Source: Rhinopithecus roxellana (Eukaryota; Chordata; Mammalia; Primates; Cercopithecidae). From it: DNA of 64,000 nucleotides. The stretch spans positions 103,887,858-103,951,857 of the forward strand of contig NC_044553.1 of NCBI RefSeq assembly GCF_007565055.1. The letters run 5' to 3'. Shown piece after piece: positions 1 to 10,700 of the stretch (position 1 is the first letter of the stretch; every line of letters begins with the position of its first letter). A program made the translations under genes and the position numbers. The notes under the pieces were generated by a model that saw only the letters and a program-made list of their open reading frames with translations, was not told where the DNA came from and made no database searches.

Positions 1-126
1 ATGGGAACTTTTAGTTCTGACTGCTCAGTGCCCCAGGCCTCTGATATCCTGATGAGGGGAAGGCACTTTTACTACTGTTTCTGGCTTGCTAGTCCTGCAC
101 CTTGGCTTGCCTTCCAGCCTCATTGT

Positions 127-424
127 TTTTGTTTTGTTTGAGACAGGGTCACACCATCTCCCAGGCTGGAGTACAGTGGTGCAATCACATCTTACTGTGG
201 CAGCCTCAACCTGGCGGGCTCAAGCAATTCTCCTATCTCAGTCTCCTGAGTAGCTGGGACTGCAGGTGCATGCCACCACACCTGGCTAACTGTTTTTTAT
301 TTTTTATAGACACAGGGTCCCACTATGTTGCCCAGGCTGGTCTAGAACTCCTGGGCTCAAGCAATCCTCCTGCCTTTGCCTCCCAAAGTGCTGGGATTAC
401 AGGCATGAGCCACCGTGCCTGGCC
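127..424 (-). mobile_element. Alu, full length, old (AluJ-like)
   Basis: Antisense Alu starting in a T-rich tail with GAGACAGGGTC and ending CACCGTGCCTGGCC. 'GGGCTCAAGCAATCCTCC' in the second arm is typical of the J class. Open frames here are Alu-derived. Confidence 0.9.
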
Positions 425-770
425 CAGCCTCATTGTTGTGCAGTCTGAACAACCAAGCTCCTGGTGAGAATTCCATGACCCACCCTCCAGCAGGCAGCAA
501 CAGGGGTGGGCCCAGGGTGCAGCTGGACACATTTCTTGTGGTCTCCTCTTGCCCACTGGCAGCCAAGGATCTGGTCTGAGCAAGGCCTTCTCACAGTTCA
601 GGGCCATGGAACTGTTGGAGGCCTCACTGTGAATAACCAAGAAAAACTTCCTTGCTCTCGGGGCCCGGTTTGCCTGGGCAGCCTTTGTGAGTCCCTGCTC
701 AGAGGACCCCTGGATACTCCATCAAGGGAGGGAGGCCACCACGGAGTCACTTCTGGGAAGGCAATAGAAC
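425..770. other. Single-copy sequence, no feature recognised
   Basis: GC-moderate sequence. Short open frames on both strands have no recognisable domain, and I see no simple repeat. Confidence 0.5.
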
Positions 771-966
771 ACAGTGGTTCATGGCGGCCTCCTGGCCTCA
801 CTGCCTGCCAACCGTGGGACCTTGAGCACATCTCCTAACTTTTCTGTGCCTCAATTCACTTACCTTTCAGTTGAAGGGTTTTGTAGTTCCTCCCTATGGT
901 ATGGAAAGAAGTAACCCAAACGCCTGACCCATGGTAAGCTCTCAATAATGTGACTGCTAATATTAC
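771..966 (+). mobile_element. MIR SINE fragment
   Basis: The order of degraded motifs follows MIR: 'GGGACCTTGAGCACATCTCCTAAC' resembles the tRNA-related core, then 'CTGTGCCTCAATTCACTTACC', and the 3' part 'TGGTAAGCTCTCAATAATG'. It is diverged and ends just before an Alu. Confidence 0.7.
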
Positions 967-972
967 TTATTG

Positions 973-1265
973 GGGCCGAGTGCAGTGGCTCACACCTGTT
1001 ATCCTAGCACTTTGGGAGGCTGAGGCAGGTGGATCACTTGAGGTTAGGAGTTTGAGACCAGCCTGGCCAACATGGTGAAACCCCGTCTCAACTGAAAATA
1101 CAAAAATTAGCCAGGCATGGTGGTGCGTGCTGGTAATCCCAGCTACTTAGGAGGCTGAGGCACAAGAATTGCTTGAACCCAGGAGGCAGAGGTTGCAGTG
1201 AACTGAGATCGTGACACTGCACTCCAGCCTGGGCGACACAGCTAGACTCCATCTCAAAAAAAAAA
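973..1265 (+). mobile_element. Alu, full length (AluS-like)
   Basis: Starts GGCCGAGTGCAGTGGCTCAC, has GGAGGCTGAGGCAGGTGGATCACTTGAGG and both arms, and ends in an A tail at about 1256-1265. Confidence 0.92.
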
Positions 1266-1700
1266 GGGCAGTGGGGAGACTATGAAGACTTTTTATCTGC
1301 CCCGTTTCAGAAAATAATCCCAGTTGGTCTCACTAATCAGAGTCAACACTCCCCACCCCCACCCCCCAAACCACCTGGGCCGCAGAAGACCTTGTCTCAG
1401 CCAGATAGCCTAGATATGCAGCACTTAGATCTTCTTCACTCAAGTACTTGGATTTCCGTGGCTTCTGTCCTAGAATGACCGTCCATCCACATTCAGCACA
1501 CACTCCTCAGGTTAGGCATGAATGGGGAGGTGGAAAGTTGCTCAGGAATCTGTGTGCTGTGCAGGAAGAAGGAACACTGGCATCACACAGTCAGTGTGTA
1601 TTGATATCTATATTTCCACCCTACTTTGGAAGATCCCAAGAGATGGGATCTCAGAAAAGGGACCGGTCACCACTCCCATAGGGGTTATCAGGGAGGGCTT
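1266..1700. other. Single-copy sequence, no gene seen
   Basis: Contains a short C-rich patch at 1352-1366. Two overlapping frames of about 80 codons have no recognisable product. Confidence 0.5.
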
Positions 1701-2423
1701 TGTAACCATCCAACAGGTTCTTCTTACCCGCTGCCCAGATAGAGCCAATATATCAAGACAGGGGAACTGCAATAGAGAAAGAGTTTAACACACCAAGAGC
1801 TGACTAAATAAGAGACCACAATTTTATTATTACTAAATCAGCCTGTCTGAAAATTCAGAGGGTAGGGTTTTTCAAGGATAGCTTGGTGGGCAGAGGGCTA
1901 GGGAATCGGTACTGCTGAATGGCTGGGGATATAATCATAGTGGTGTGGAAAGTGGTCCTCTTGCACTGAGTCCATTTCTGGGTGCGGGGCACAGAAAAGT
2001 TGGGTCAAGAGGCCTGGTCTTCAGAAATGCAAATGGCTGAAAAGCCATCCCAGAAGGCCAATCTCAGTTTCTACAATAGCGATGTATGTGATATAAGAAA
2101 GTAATTGGAGAAGTTACAAATCTTGTGACTTCTGGAATAATGACTGGTAATCATTGAACTATGTGTACATCTTAGCAGAGCTCAAGCCCCTCTTGTCCTC
2201 CTAACCTGGTGGCCTTTCATTCATTTACAAAAGTGGTTTAATTTTGGAGAAGAGCTATTATCATTTAAACTATAAACTAAATTTCTCCCAGAGTTAGCTT
2301 GGTTCACATCTAAGAATGACCAAGGGCACTTTGGAGGTTGAAGGCAGGATGGAGTTGGTTAGGTCAGATCCCATTCACTATCATCATTTCCTCACTGTTA
2401 AATTTTTTGCAAAGGCAGTTTCA
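1701..2423 (-). mobile_element. Solo LTR of a class I (ERV1-like) endogenous retrovirus
   Basis: The element starts TGTAACC and ends GGTTTCA in window orientation, so it has TG...CA ends on both strands. It is flanked by a 4-bp direct repeat GCTT (1697-1700 and 2424-2427), the duplication size typical of gamma-like ERV1 integrations. On the minus strand an AATAAA lies about 120 bp before the 3' end, followed by a plausible R/U5. No internal retroviral region is present, so it is a recombined solo LTR. The sequence feels like a common primate LTR but I cannot name the family with confidence. Confidence 0.75.
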
Positions 2424-2579
2424 GCTTCAGGAGGAGGTGGCATTTACTTTTCTTAATATGCCAAGGGTCATCCCTCCCCAGCTTCTGAACAACCAGTTTT
2501 CAACTAAGCCCCTTTGGTCTGAGACTCCAGGCTATTGGCAAAGGGTTTAGAAAAGCTGCTCAAAGAATCCTGAGTGCCA

Positions 2580-2725
2580 GGAGAGCAGGGTTAAGAGGGA
2601 AGAGCGCTGCACCAAGCTGGGATTCCTGGGTTCTGGTCCCACTCTGCAACTCATGAGCAAGCTCCAACTCCCAGGCCCCTTCCTGGTCTGTGAAATTCGG
2701 GTGATTAGAGAATTGGTCAGAAGCT
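2580..2725 (+). mobile_element. MIR SINE fragment
   Basis: Degraded MIR 5' half: 'AGAGGGAAGAGCGCTGCACC', then 'CCTGGGTTCTGGTCCCACTCTGCAACTCATGAGC', then a weak 3' part. Confidence 0.65.
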
Positions 2726-3479
2726 CCCCAACCTCTCCTCTAGCTTGCAAAGTCTAGTTTCCTTTGCGTTCCAGTCCCCGCCCCAACCCAGGCTGTACAT
2801 CTGGACACCTGGAGGACACAACAGGATTCATCTGACTCATGTTACGGTAACAGGATGCGTTTCGTGCTGCTCTCTAGACCTGGAAAAAAAACATGAATGC
2901 CAGGCTGGACCAGCCTGAGAGCGTTTCCTGTTTCTCCGAAAGCTGACTGACTGTCAGAAACCCGGGGCGGTGTGTGCCAAAAAAGGCAGCATCTCCTGGT
3001 GCGCCCCGACCTCCAGCCGCCCCTCTTCCTTCTAGGACCGGGTGTGGTCCCTGGTCCGCTTGTTGGAGTCTGGTCCAGGAGCTAAAAGGTGTCATCTCTG
3101 CCCTACCATGGGTGGAGCTGGTGCGGAAGGACGGGCTCATCCGTAGCCCGGCTGCACCTACAGGGCCCTGTGTGCCCAGGTGCCCCAGCACCCGGCGTGG
3201 TACAGCAGTGGTCTCAGTCTGATCCATGATGGACATATGATCCCCTGTGCCTCCGGAGGCCCCACCAGGGGAGGAATGTGCTTGGCACATCCATAGGTCT
3301 GAAACGGGAGTTTGCGAGGGGCCTGCTCCCAGAATGTATTCATTCACACTGCCAGACTCCAGGCCCATCAGTTCCCTCAAATCCACTGAGCTGGGATCTT
3401 CCAGACCCCGAGACCCCAGCATGGAGGGTGGCGTGCATGAAGGCCTTTTTGACGGGATCAGGTGGGGTGAGGAGAGGGT
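2726..3479. other. Single-copy GC-rich sequence, no gene recognised
   Basis: GC rises to the right. A 182-codon minus-strand frame (2874-3422) is compositionally ordinary and has no recognisable domain. Confidence 0.5.
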
Positions 3480-3870
3480 CTGAGATACTTTTTGTGCACA
3501 TCGCCAGGGTGACGGGGAGGAAGGAGTCCGCTGTCACACGCATGCGGAGGGTATTTGGAGAGAGTTTAATAAAGGAATCGTTTACAAAGGCCAGGGCCCA
3601 GCGTGGGGCAGCCACGAGAGTTAGTGCTGGATCCGGGGCGTGCAGCTGCCCCGACCTTGCCTGGCCCTGGCGGGAGCCTGAACCCAGAAGCAACCCAATG
3701 AGATAAAGAAAGTGGGGTGCGGCCCTCAGGTGACCCGCAACGCCCGTGAAGAGCCCGCAGGGAGTCCACGGAATAAACCCCGACCTCGGCCCGCCCTCCG
3801 CCGCCCATCTCCGCCGCCCATCTCGGCCGCGTTTCCCCCGGGCTGAGCCCAACCAGGATCCCACGGGCCA
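3480..3870. promoter_or_regulatory. CpG-dense patch, possible regulatory element or old GC-rich repeat
   Basis: This is the most CpG-rich stretch of the window, densest at 3770-3845. A 13-bp unit CCGCCGCCCATCT is duplicated in tandem at 3798-3810 and 3811-3823. No TATA box or exon could be tied to it. A phrase near 3558 ('GAGTTTAATAAAGGAATCG') resembles a degraded retroelement, so a repeat origin is possible. Confidence 0.4.
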
Positions 3871-5180
3871 GAGCTGCAGCGCCGCTGTCCCCAAGACATG
3901 GCCAGAAGAACAAATGTCTGGCACAGCTAGCTGATGTTTAAGTGGTTTTCTTTTGTCTTTGCAATTTAGAGATAACCGAATGAAAAATAGCTGTATTCCG
4001 ATATCTCAAGAGTTAAAAAAATCTCACCTCAGCTGCCCTGCCCCCCGCTGGGTTTGCGGGCTTCTTTCTGGCAGAGTCTGGGCGGGCGTCCCCAGGCATT
4101 TGCTCTCCTACCCCTCGCGGTCACCGGGAGGCTTGGACAGGCCAGCCCCTCTGTCCAGGAAAGCCCCTGGAGTGGGTGCAAGCTCTGAATCACACGTTCC
4201 ATCCTGACACCCCTTAGAAATTTAAGCTGCCTGTCATTGATCCTTCTCCGGGCCACTTTTGTACACAGTTCCAGCTGAAGGAAGGCACCAGTAGTGCACA
4301 TTGCTTAAAAATGAGACTATTCACCTCTCTGGGATGAAGGGAGAAACAAAAGAAAAAGAAATGAGAGTAAACACACTTTGCATCCCAACATCATAAAATA
4401 TTACAAAGAGTTTTGCTTTCACAAAATCAACTACCCACAACTGTACCTAGCAAGTAAAAGTGCACCTTTGTTTGTAAGCAGAGGAATGAGGAAACAGACT
4501 GGGGACACTTGGACTCATTTCCAGAGCATAGCTTTAGAGACCAGCCTCAGGGTGGTTATAAAGATCACATACAGAACAATCAGCTCTTCCTAGATGTCAA
4601 GTCACTATGCGGAGTCCCCACTGCACCTCCAACCCCAAGGCTACCTGCTAACCCCAAACCTCACCCTCTAATGCTCAGCTGGGAGTGCAATGGGTTAAAA
4701 TAAGTCAACCCAGTGGAGTGCTGGGGCTCCGGGGAGCTCCTTAGCCACGTGGAGTCCTGGTTTGCCCCCATGCCAGGCTGCTACAGGGAGGGCCCATTCA
4801 TCCAAATGAACCCCTGAGCTGCTGGGGGAAGGGGGTGAAGGGAGAAGATGTCCCTCCCAGTTGGTTCCCAGGTTCCAGGAAGAAGCACGGATCCTGCCTC
4901 CATCCAGCCCAGAAGAGAAAAAGGGTCCTACTGGGGAAGAGGTGGTCTGACCTCCATGTGGGGCTGGGAGGAGGCGGGTGAGGTGGCTGGTATGAAGCTG
5001 CAAGTTCCCTTTGCATACTGAAAGCTTCTAGTTGCAGCCGGATGTAGGTGAAAGTGCAGGGGGAGATAGGGGCCCCATGAGTAGAGCACCCCACCATGGG
5101 AAGATAAAAATAGAAATAGAGTTCTCCCCACCCCCACCCCAGCCTAAGAATGTGTGAAAAGCCGCTCTGGAATGTCACAG
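3871..5180. other. Single-copy sequence, no gene recognised
   Basis: GC-moderate with an AT-richer part at 4210-4450. No SINE, LINE or simple repeat is evident. A 268-codon minus-strand frame (4798-5604) ends in it but depends on reading through a CA repeat. Confidence 0.5.
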
Positions 5181-5189
5181 AAGCAGCCA

Positions 5190-5275
5190 TGCAAATTAAA
5201 CTCATTAAATGAAATAGTACAAGTGCAGGGCCTAGCACTAGCTTGCCACATGGTAGATGCACAGTGAATGTTGCT
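5190..5275 (+). mobile_element. MIR SINE 3' fragment
   Basis: 'TCATTAAATGAAATAGTACAAG', 'GGGCCTAGCACTAGCTTGCCACATGG' and 'AGATGCACAGTGAATGTTG' follow the MIR 3' half in order. Confidence 0.7.
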
Positions 5276-5281
5276 CCCCTT

Positions 5282-5319
5282 ACACACACAGACACACACA
5301 CGCACACACACACACACAG
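5282..5319. repeat. (CA)n microsatellite
   Basis: About 38 bp of CA with GACACA and CGCACA interruptions. It gives the Val-Cys runs in the minus-strand frames. Confidence 0.9.
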
Positions 5320-5954
5320 AGCTGTGTCTGGCCCCACCACAAGCTGAAATGCACATCTACTTGATGTATTCATCCGGCTGCTCCTTGAGAGGCATGACCT
5401 TGGCTCCCCCCTCCCCGTAACTGACCACAGCAATCCCAGTGCAGAGCCCCTGGCGTGGAAAGAGCGTGGCAGGGCAGCCTCAGCCTCAGGTGTCAGCCCT
5501 GGAGGGCTGGGTTTCAGGCAAACATTCTGCTGCAAAGTCTCCACAGGGGGTGAAGGTTCTCCCAGAGCTGGCCCCTCTGACTCCAGGCACAGGGCCTGGG
5601 GCACCTCATCAGTTCTCCCTCCTTTCTGCCAACCAACCTCCCTCGCTCCACATTTGCAGACAGGCAGCCAGACCCCTTCACCTCAGGCTCCCTGCAGGGT
5701 GGCCCTGTGGTGTCAGGTTGGGGTGGACAAGGGGAGGCTGGAAGACAGTCTTCCAGTGACTCAAGCTAGGCTGACTCCTCACTAACCAGAGGAGTCAACC
5801 CCTCCATTTGGATGTGGAGCTTCAGTCTCCTCCACCACACACTTGCACGAAGGGTTGGGAGACTGGGTATGGGGAAGGAAAGGGATAATGCTGAGGGCTG
5901 AGCCCTGGGGGGTGGTGCCAACCTGGATTTTGCATCAGAGCAGGTTGAGAGCGA
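5320..5954. other. Single-copy sequence, no gene recognised
   Basis: GC-rich, with C-rich runs near 5406. No recognisable domain in any frame. Confidence 0.5.
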
Positions 5955-6135
5955 GGACCACATACAGAGCACCCACTGTGTTCCAGCTCTATGCCGGGCC
6001 TTTGCATAGTCTCATTTCATCTTCACCAAAACTTGGTCAGGTAGGTGTTCAAGACCCATTTTACAGATGAAGAGACTGAGGCCCACAAAGTTGAATTTAG
6101 TTGCCAGAGTCACACAGCTATCTGAGAGGGGTGGC
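5955..6135 (-). mobile_element. MIR SINE
   Basis: Well-preserved antisense MIR: 'AGCACCCACTGTGTTCCAG', 'CATTTTACAGATGAAGAGACTGAGG', 'GTCACACAGCTATCTGAGAGG'. Confidence 0.85.
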
Positions 6136-7774
6136 TTCTGGCTCCATTGGTGGTGCTGTGTTTTCTGACTGAGGGTTGGGGCTAGTGTGGATCTGGGTAA
6201 AAGCTGGAGATGGACTTCTGGTTGCAGCCCAAGGAACCGTGTGGGGTGAGGCTGGCTCGGTGAGCAAGCAGCACTGTCACAGAGGGGTCAGGACTGTGGG
6301 CACCCTCCTGGCCAGTGGAGGGCTGTGGAAGAGGTTTGCACAGGCCTCGCTGTCCCTGAGGTCACCAGGCCTTCTCCCCTGCAGCAAGTGGGGGTCCGCA
6401 AGCCTTAGACTTCAGCATGGGTGATTACTTCTTTCTGCCTTCCCAGTTGATGCCCTTGGAAAAGCCCCTGCCTCCATCATGGGCCACAGAGTGCTGTGTA
6501 ATTTCCTCTGTGGGTCAGCCCTCCACCGAAGGCTGTGACGGGGACATGACTCAGGTTTTGGCCTGCCACCGAGAAGCCACCAGCTGCATGGCTCCCAGCT
6601 GACTCGGTGGACACAGGAGCGGCGCCCACTGGCTTCCACCATTTCTGCTTCATCCTACCCTAGGAAAGGTGTGCCCGCCGAGGGGATGGGCCAGGCTGAC
6701 TGTGGGTCACTCTGGACCCAGAGCATGTCAGGAACTGGAACCGGTTCTGGGTCGTCGGTGGGGAGAACCGTGACTGAGACAGACCCTCCACCAGCTCTGG
6801 AGCAAGTCAGCCAGGATCCTCCAGGCTCAGGAATCTCGGTGGCACCAGCAAGCTATTGGAACTGGGCCTGCTCTCCCCATCCATTCCCAAGTAAGAACAT
6901 TTTCCACCTTCACACAGGAGACCCACAAGTGAATTTGCTCTTTTTGGAGAAAGGTGCTTTGCTTAGATAATTTAAAAAGAAAAAGAAAAAAGAAAAAAGA
7001 AACCAAACCCATTCAAGCTGCCTTCCAGGAATTCACCATGGATATACAGGGCCTTGAAAGGCCTCAGCTGACAGCAGACCTTTGGAAAACAAGAAAAGTC
7101 ATCTTTGGATCCCTTGTTCTGAGCTGACAGTGGCTCCCCCGAGCCCCTCAGGGTGGGGAAGCACAGGCCGGAGCACCAGTCATACTTCTGGGCAATTTGA
7201 AGTCATGTGCTCTGTGTCACCAAGGCCGTGACTCACCCCTGTACATGCCAAAGCTCATTCACAAAGGGACGAAACTGCTCTGCAAGCACTTTTCCGAGTG
7301 AGGCTGCCCACCTCCCAGAGGAGAAACCGGGGCTGCACGGGAGGTGGGCCTGGCCCTCCCTGGTTCAAGCCATTCAGGCAGGGGCCCCTGACCAGGAGAG
7401 TTCAGTTCTGTGTCCCCACTTCAATAAATTCTGTTAGATGAATGAACGAACAACAGAAGAAATGAAGTGAAGCTGGCACAAAACCCTAGAGCTCCTCCTT
7501 TAGACGTAGATATTCCCTGTGTTCTTGCTCCTAGGGAAGAGGAGGGATGCTTGTGTGACCCGTGGGAGGGAGGCTGGACCTCCTCAGAGTGAGCCAACAG
7601 CAGCTGAGGGCACAGAATTCACATGCCAGGGCTGGCTCTCCCTCCACATCCCTCAAAGAAGGTGGGAGCTGTCCTGGAATCCTTTGAGGGGATAGGGCCA
7701 CTCAGTGTCCGGGCTATTTCTGGAATTACAAATAGCTCGTGTTGGTTGAGATCTCAAAGGAGTTTCATTTATTT
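6136..7774. other. Single-copy sequence, no gene recognised
   Basis: Mostly GC-moderate unique sequence. It includes an A-rich tract (about 6972-7003) and a short 'TCAATAAATTCTGTTAGATGAATGAACGAAC' stretch near 7420 that resembles an old SINE end. No frame has recognisable homology. Confidence 0.5.
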
Positions 7775-7912
7775 ATTTAATTTTTATTTATTGAGACAGA
7801 GTCTCACTATGTTGCCCAGGATTGTCTCAAACTCTTGGCTTCAAGTGATCCTCCCACCTCAGCCTCCCAAAGTGCTGGAATTACAGGCATGAGCTACCAT
7901 GCCTGGCTCAAA
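7775..7912 (-). mobile_element. Alu monomer fragment
   Basis: One arm only: 'GAGACAGAGTCTCACTATGTTGCCCAGG' through 'CATGAGCTACCATGCCTGGCTC'. Old and diverged. Confidence 0.85.
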
Positions 7913-7945
7913 ATAGTTTTTTATTTAAATTTAATATTTATTCAT

Positions 7946-8249
7946 TTTTTTTTTTTTTTTTTTTTTGAGACGGAGTCTTGCTCTGCCACCCAGGCTGGAG
8001 TGCAGTGGCCGGATCTCAGCTCACTGCAAGCTCCGCCTCCTGGGTTCACGCCATTCTCCTGTCTCAGCCTCCCGAGTAGCTGGGACTACAGGCGCCCGCC
8101 ACCTCGCCCGGCTAGTTTTTTGTATTTTTTAGTAGAGACGGGGTTTCACCGTATTAGCCAGGATGGTCTCGATCTCCTGACCTCATGATCCGCCCGTCTC
8201 GGCCTCCCAAAGTGCTGGGATTACAGGCTTGAGCCACCGCGCCCGGCCT
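7946..8249 (-). mobile_element. AluY, cercopithecid-type
   Basis: Young full-length copy. It has 'GGCCGGATCTCAGCTCACTGC', 'CACCTCGCCCGGCTAGTTTTTTG' and 'GGCTTGAGCCACCGCGCCCGGCC', the marks of Old World monkey AluY lineages. Confidence 0.93.
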
Positions 8250-8254
8250 ATTCA

Positions 8255-8415
8255 TTATTTTTTGAGACAGAGTCTAGCTCTGTCATCCAGGCTAGAGTGC
8301 AGTGGTGCGATCTTGGCTCATTGCAATCTCTGCCTTCTGGGTTCAAACGATTCTTGTGCCTCAGCCTTCCGAGTAGCTGGGACTACAGTCTATGGTTGTG
8401 CACCGTTGCACCTGG

Positions 8416-8417
<2 letters not shown>
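8255..8417 (-). mobile_element. Alu, partial (split or truncated by the next Alu)
   Basis: The right arm starts GAGACAGAGTCTAGCTC and stops at 'GTTGCACCTGGC' (8417), exactly where the T tail of another Alu begins. Confidence 0.85.
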
Positions 8418-8447
<30 letters not shown>

Positions 8448-8728
8448 AGACAGAATCTCACTCTGTCATCCAGGGTAGAGTGCAGTGGCTCGATCTTAGC
8501 TCACTGCAACCTCCACCTCCCAGGTTCAAGCGATTCGTGTGCCTCAGCCTCCCAAGTAGCTGGGATTATAGGTGTCTGTCTCCACACCCAGCTAATTTTT
8601 GTATTTTTAGTAGAGACAGGCTTTCACCATGTTGGCCAGGTTGGTCTCAAACTCCTGGCCTCAAGTGATCTGCCCACCTTGGCCTCCCAAAGTGCTGGGA
8701 TAACAGGCGTGAGCCACCACACCCGGCC
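8418..8728 (-). mobile_element. Alu, full length (AluS-like)
   Basis: A 29-base T tail is followed by a complete antisense Alu ending CACCACACCCGGCC. Confidence 0.92.
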
Positions 8729-9445
8729 AAAAGAGTATTTTTTAAAATTATTGTTATTATTATTGTGCTCCTTAAAACAACAAAGGCCTGGTGACAGATG
8801 TTAAGAGCCCAGTCTAGACCGGTGCTGTCAGGCTGGGAGGAGTGAGCAGCCACTCGTGGGCCTTGGTCAGGCTGTCCTGACAGAGTAGATGGAGGAGGTG
8901 GCTATCCATGCTGCAGATTTCGCCACCCTACAGCATCTCCTCCCTGGCTGGGAATCCCACGTTTAGTTGTTCCTGTAGGTTGGGCAGCCATGGTTGGGGC
9001 AGCTGTCACCCAGAGATTGTGGGGACAGTTCTGGACTTGCCTAAAGGCTCTGGAATCTGGAACCTGGACCACATAGCACAGCAAGATAAACAGCACACAG
9101 CTCATCCTTGAGCGTACCTAAAATTCCAAAATGATTCCAGAGTTAATGAGACCTCTTGGGTACCTAGTACCTAAAGGCTTAACTGGGACAGCACTCCGTC
9201 CCGCCCCCATCCCACCTGTCCCACCCCTTACAAGACATGTTCAGTCCTCTATAGAGACACTTCCTTTAGTGCTAAGGAGTCCACTTGACTCAGACTTCTG
9301 GAGTGGGGAAGCAGAGGCTTTCTCCAGCCAGACTCATCATCCTGGAATTCTTTATTTCTCTCTCCTGATTGGGGTTTTTGTTTTCTATATTCCCTATTAT
9401 TTCACTTTTTCTTTTTCAGTCTTTTTTTTCTTGAAATATTTCTCT
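8729..9445. other. Single-copy sequence, no gene recognised
   Basis: Includes a short ATT repeat at 8748-8765 and a T-rich stretch before the AluY. The 113-codon frame at 9131-9472 has no recognisable domain. Confidence 0.5.
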
Positions 9446-9742
9446 GCCGGGCGCGGTGGCTCAAGCCTGTAATTCCAGCACTTTGGGAGGCCGAGACGGG
9501 TGGATCACAAGATCAGGAGATCGAGACCACCCTGGCTAATACGGTGAAACCCCGTCTCTACTAAAGAATACAAAAAACTAGCTGGGCGACGAGGCGGGTG
9601 CCTGTAGTCCCAGCTACTTGGGAGGCGGAGGCAGGAGAATGGCGTAAACCCGGGAGGCGGAGCTTGCAGTGAGCTGAGATCCAGCCACAGCACTCCAGCC
9701 TGGGCGACAGAGCCAGACTCCGTCTCAAAAAAAAAAAAAAAA
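9446..9742 (+). mobile_element. AluY, cercopithecid-type, with target duplication
   Basis: GCCGGGCGCGGTGGCTCAAGCC start and A tail. It is flanked by the 12-bp direct repeat GAAATATTTCTC (9433-9444 and 9743-9754). Confidence 0.95.
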
Positions 9743-9842
9743 GAAATATTTCTCCTTTTCTTTCTTTGTCTTCTCCTTAGTAAATCAAATTGCCTAATTG
9801 TCAACCTGGCAGGTGGGGACTGGAACCCAGGGAGGATGTGGC

Positions 9843-9920
9843 ACCGGACAGAGACTTCCAGTGGAGGCAAGAGCTTGGCCTTGCCTCCACCGGACAGAGA
9901 CTTCCAGTGGAGGCAAGAGC
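9843..9920. repeat. Tandem duplication, 46-bp period
   Basis: A 32-bp block containing CGGACAGAGACTTCCAGTGG occurs at 9843-9874 and again at 9889-9920 without a mismatch. The spacer carries TGCCTCCAC, the inverse of GTGGAGGCA in the block, so each unit could fold into a hairpin. Confidence 0.85.
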
Positions 9921-10505
9921 AGTAGATCCATGCATCTCCCTGGACCTTCCGTGTCTGAGCGTCCATCTGAGAGCTTCCACTGAGGGGCATGAGAGAACAG
10001 AAGCAGAGGAAGACACTGAGGATTGGCTTCCTAAGAGAGAAAAGTGTAACGAGAATGACATAACAGTTTTGTTAGGCTGATCACACTAATGGCCAAAACA
10101 CTGAAGCTGAGTGGGTCAGCGATGCAGCAGGCTCTAGTGCCAGCTGGAGAATCCAAGTTTGCCCTGCACTTAGGGCCGCGTCATCCCTGTGGCAGGATTT
10201 CTCACTCCTGGGGCCTTCCACAGATGTTCATTTTACCATATTCTCTAACCATAAACAAATGAAAACTGTCGTGGCATACAGCTTTCAAAGACCATTGTCT
10301 CGAAAAGGAAATTGGGACTGCATTTTCCCACAAGTTCAAGGAGTTGTGATTACTCAGAACGCCCTCTCGACATTCTTGTGAACATTTGAGAAATTCCCAC
10401 TGCCTCCCGTTGCCCTCAGTGCAGGAAGCCAGGGATGTGCACACTCAGACAAGTGCTTCTGGGCTCACAGCAACTGCACAAACCATTGCATAACTGCGAG
10501 CAGGG
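9921..10505. other. Single-copy sequence, no gene recognised
   Basis: No repeat motif or recognisable coding segment. Confidence 0.5.
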
Positions 10506-10700
10506 TGCGTGTGTGTGTGTGCAAGAGTGTGTGTGTGCAAGAGTGTGTGTGTGCGCGCGCACGTGTGGGTCTGCGTGTGTGCAAGCGTGTCTGCGTGTGT
10601 CCATATGCATGTGCATATGTGTGCGCATGTCCGTGTGTGTGCACGTGTGTCTGTGTGCGCGCGTGTGTGCCTGTGCATGTGTGTGCGCACGTGTGTGTGT
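10506..10700. repeat. TG-rich degenerate repeat tract
   Basis: About 195 bp of GTGTGTGC/GTGTCTGC-like units with alternating purine-pyrimidine sequence and CGCGCGC at 10554-10560. All long frames across it are Cys-Val or His-Thr repeats. Confidence 0.9.

Noticed and set aside
1..1000. Possible 3' end of NFKBIA at the left edge
   Set aside because: No NFKBIA coding or UTR segment is seen. It should lie further left if the human gene order holds.
3340..3924. 194-codon minus-strand open frame in the CpG-dense patch
   Set aside because: GC-rich DNA yields long frames by chance. Frames on both strands and no known domain.
4798..5604. 268-codon minus-strand open frame
   Set aside because: Crosses a CA repeat and a MIR fragment (Cys-Val run), has no recognisable family, and its composition is like neighbouring non-coding DNA.
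8229..8804. 191-codon Alu-derived frame and many similar frames with 'SPRLECSGAISAHCNL' or 'FVETGFHHVGQ' motifs
   Set aside because: These are antisense Alu translations found throughout primate DNA, not genes.
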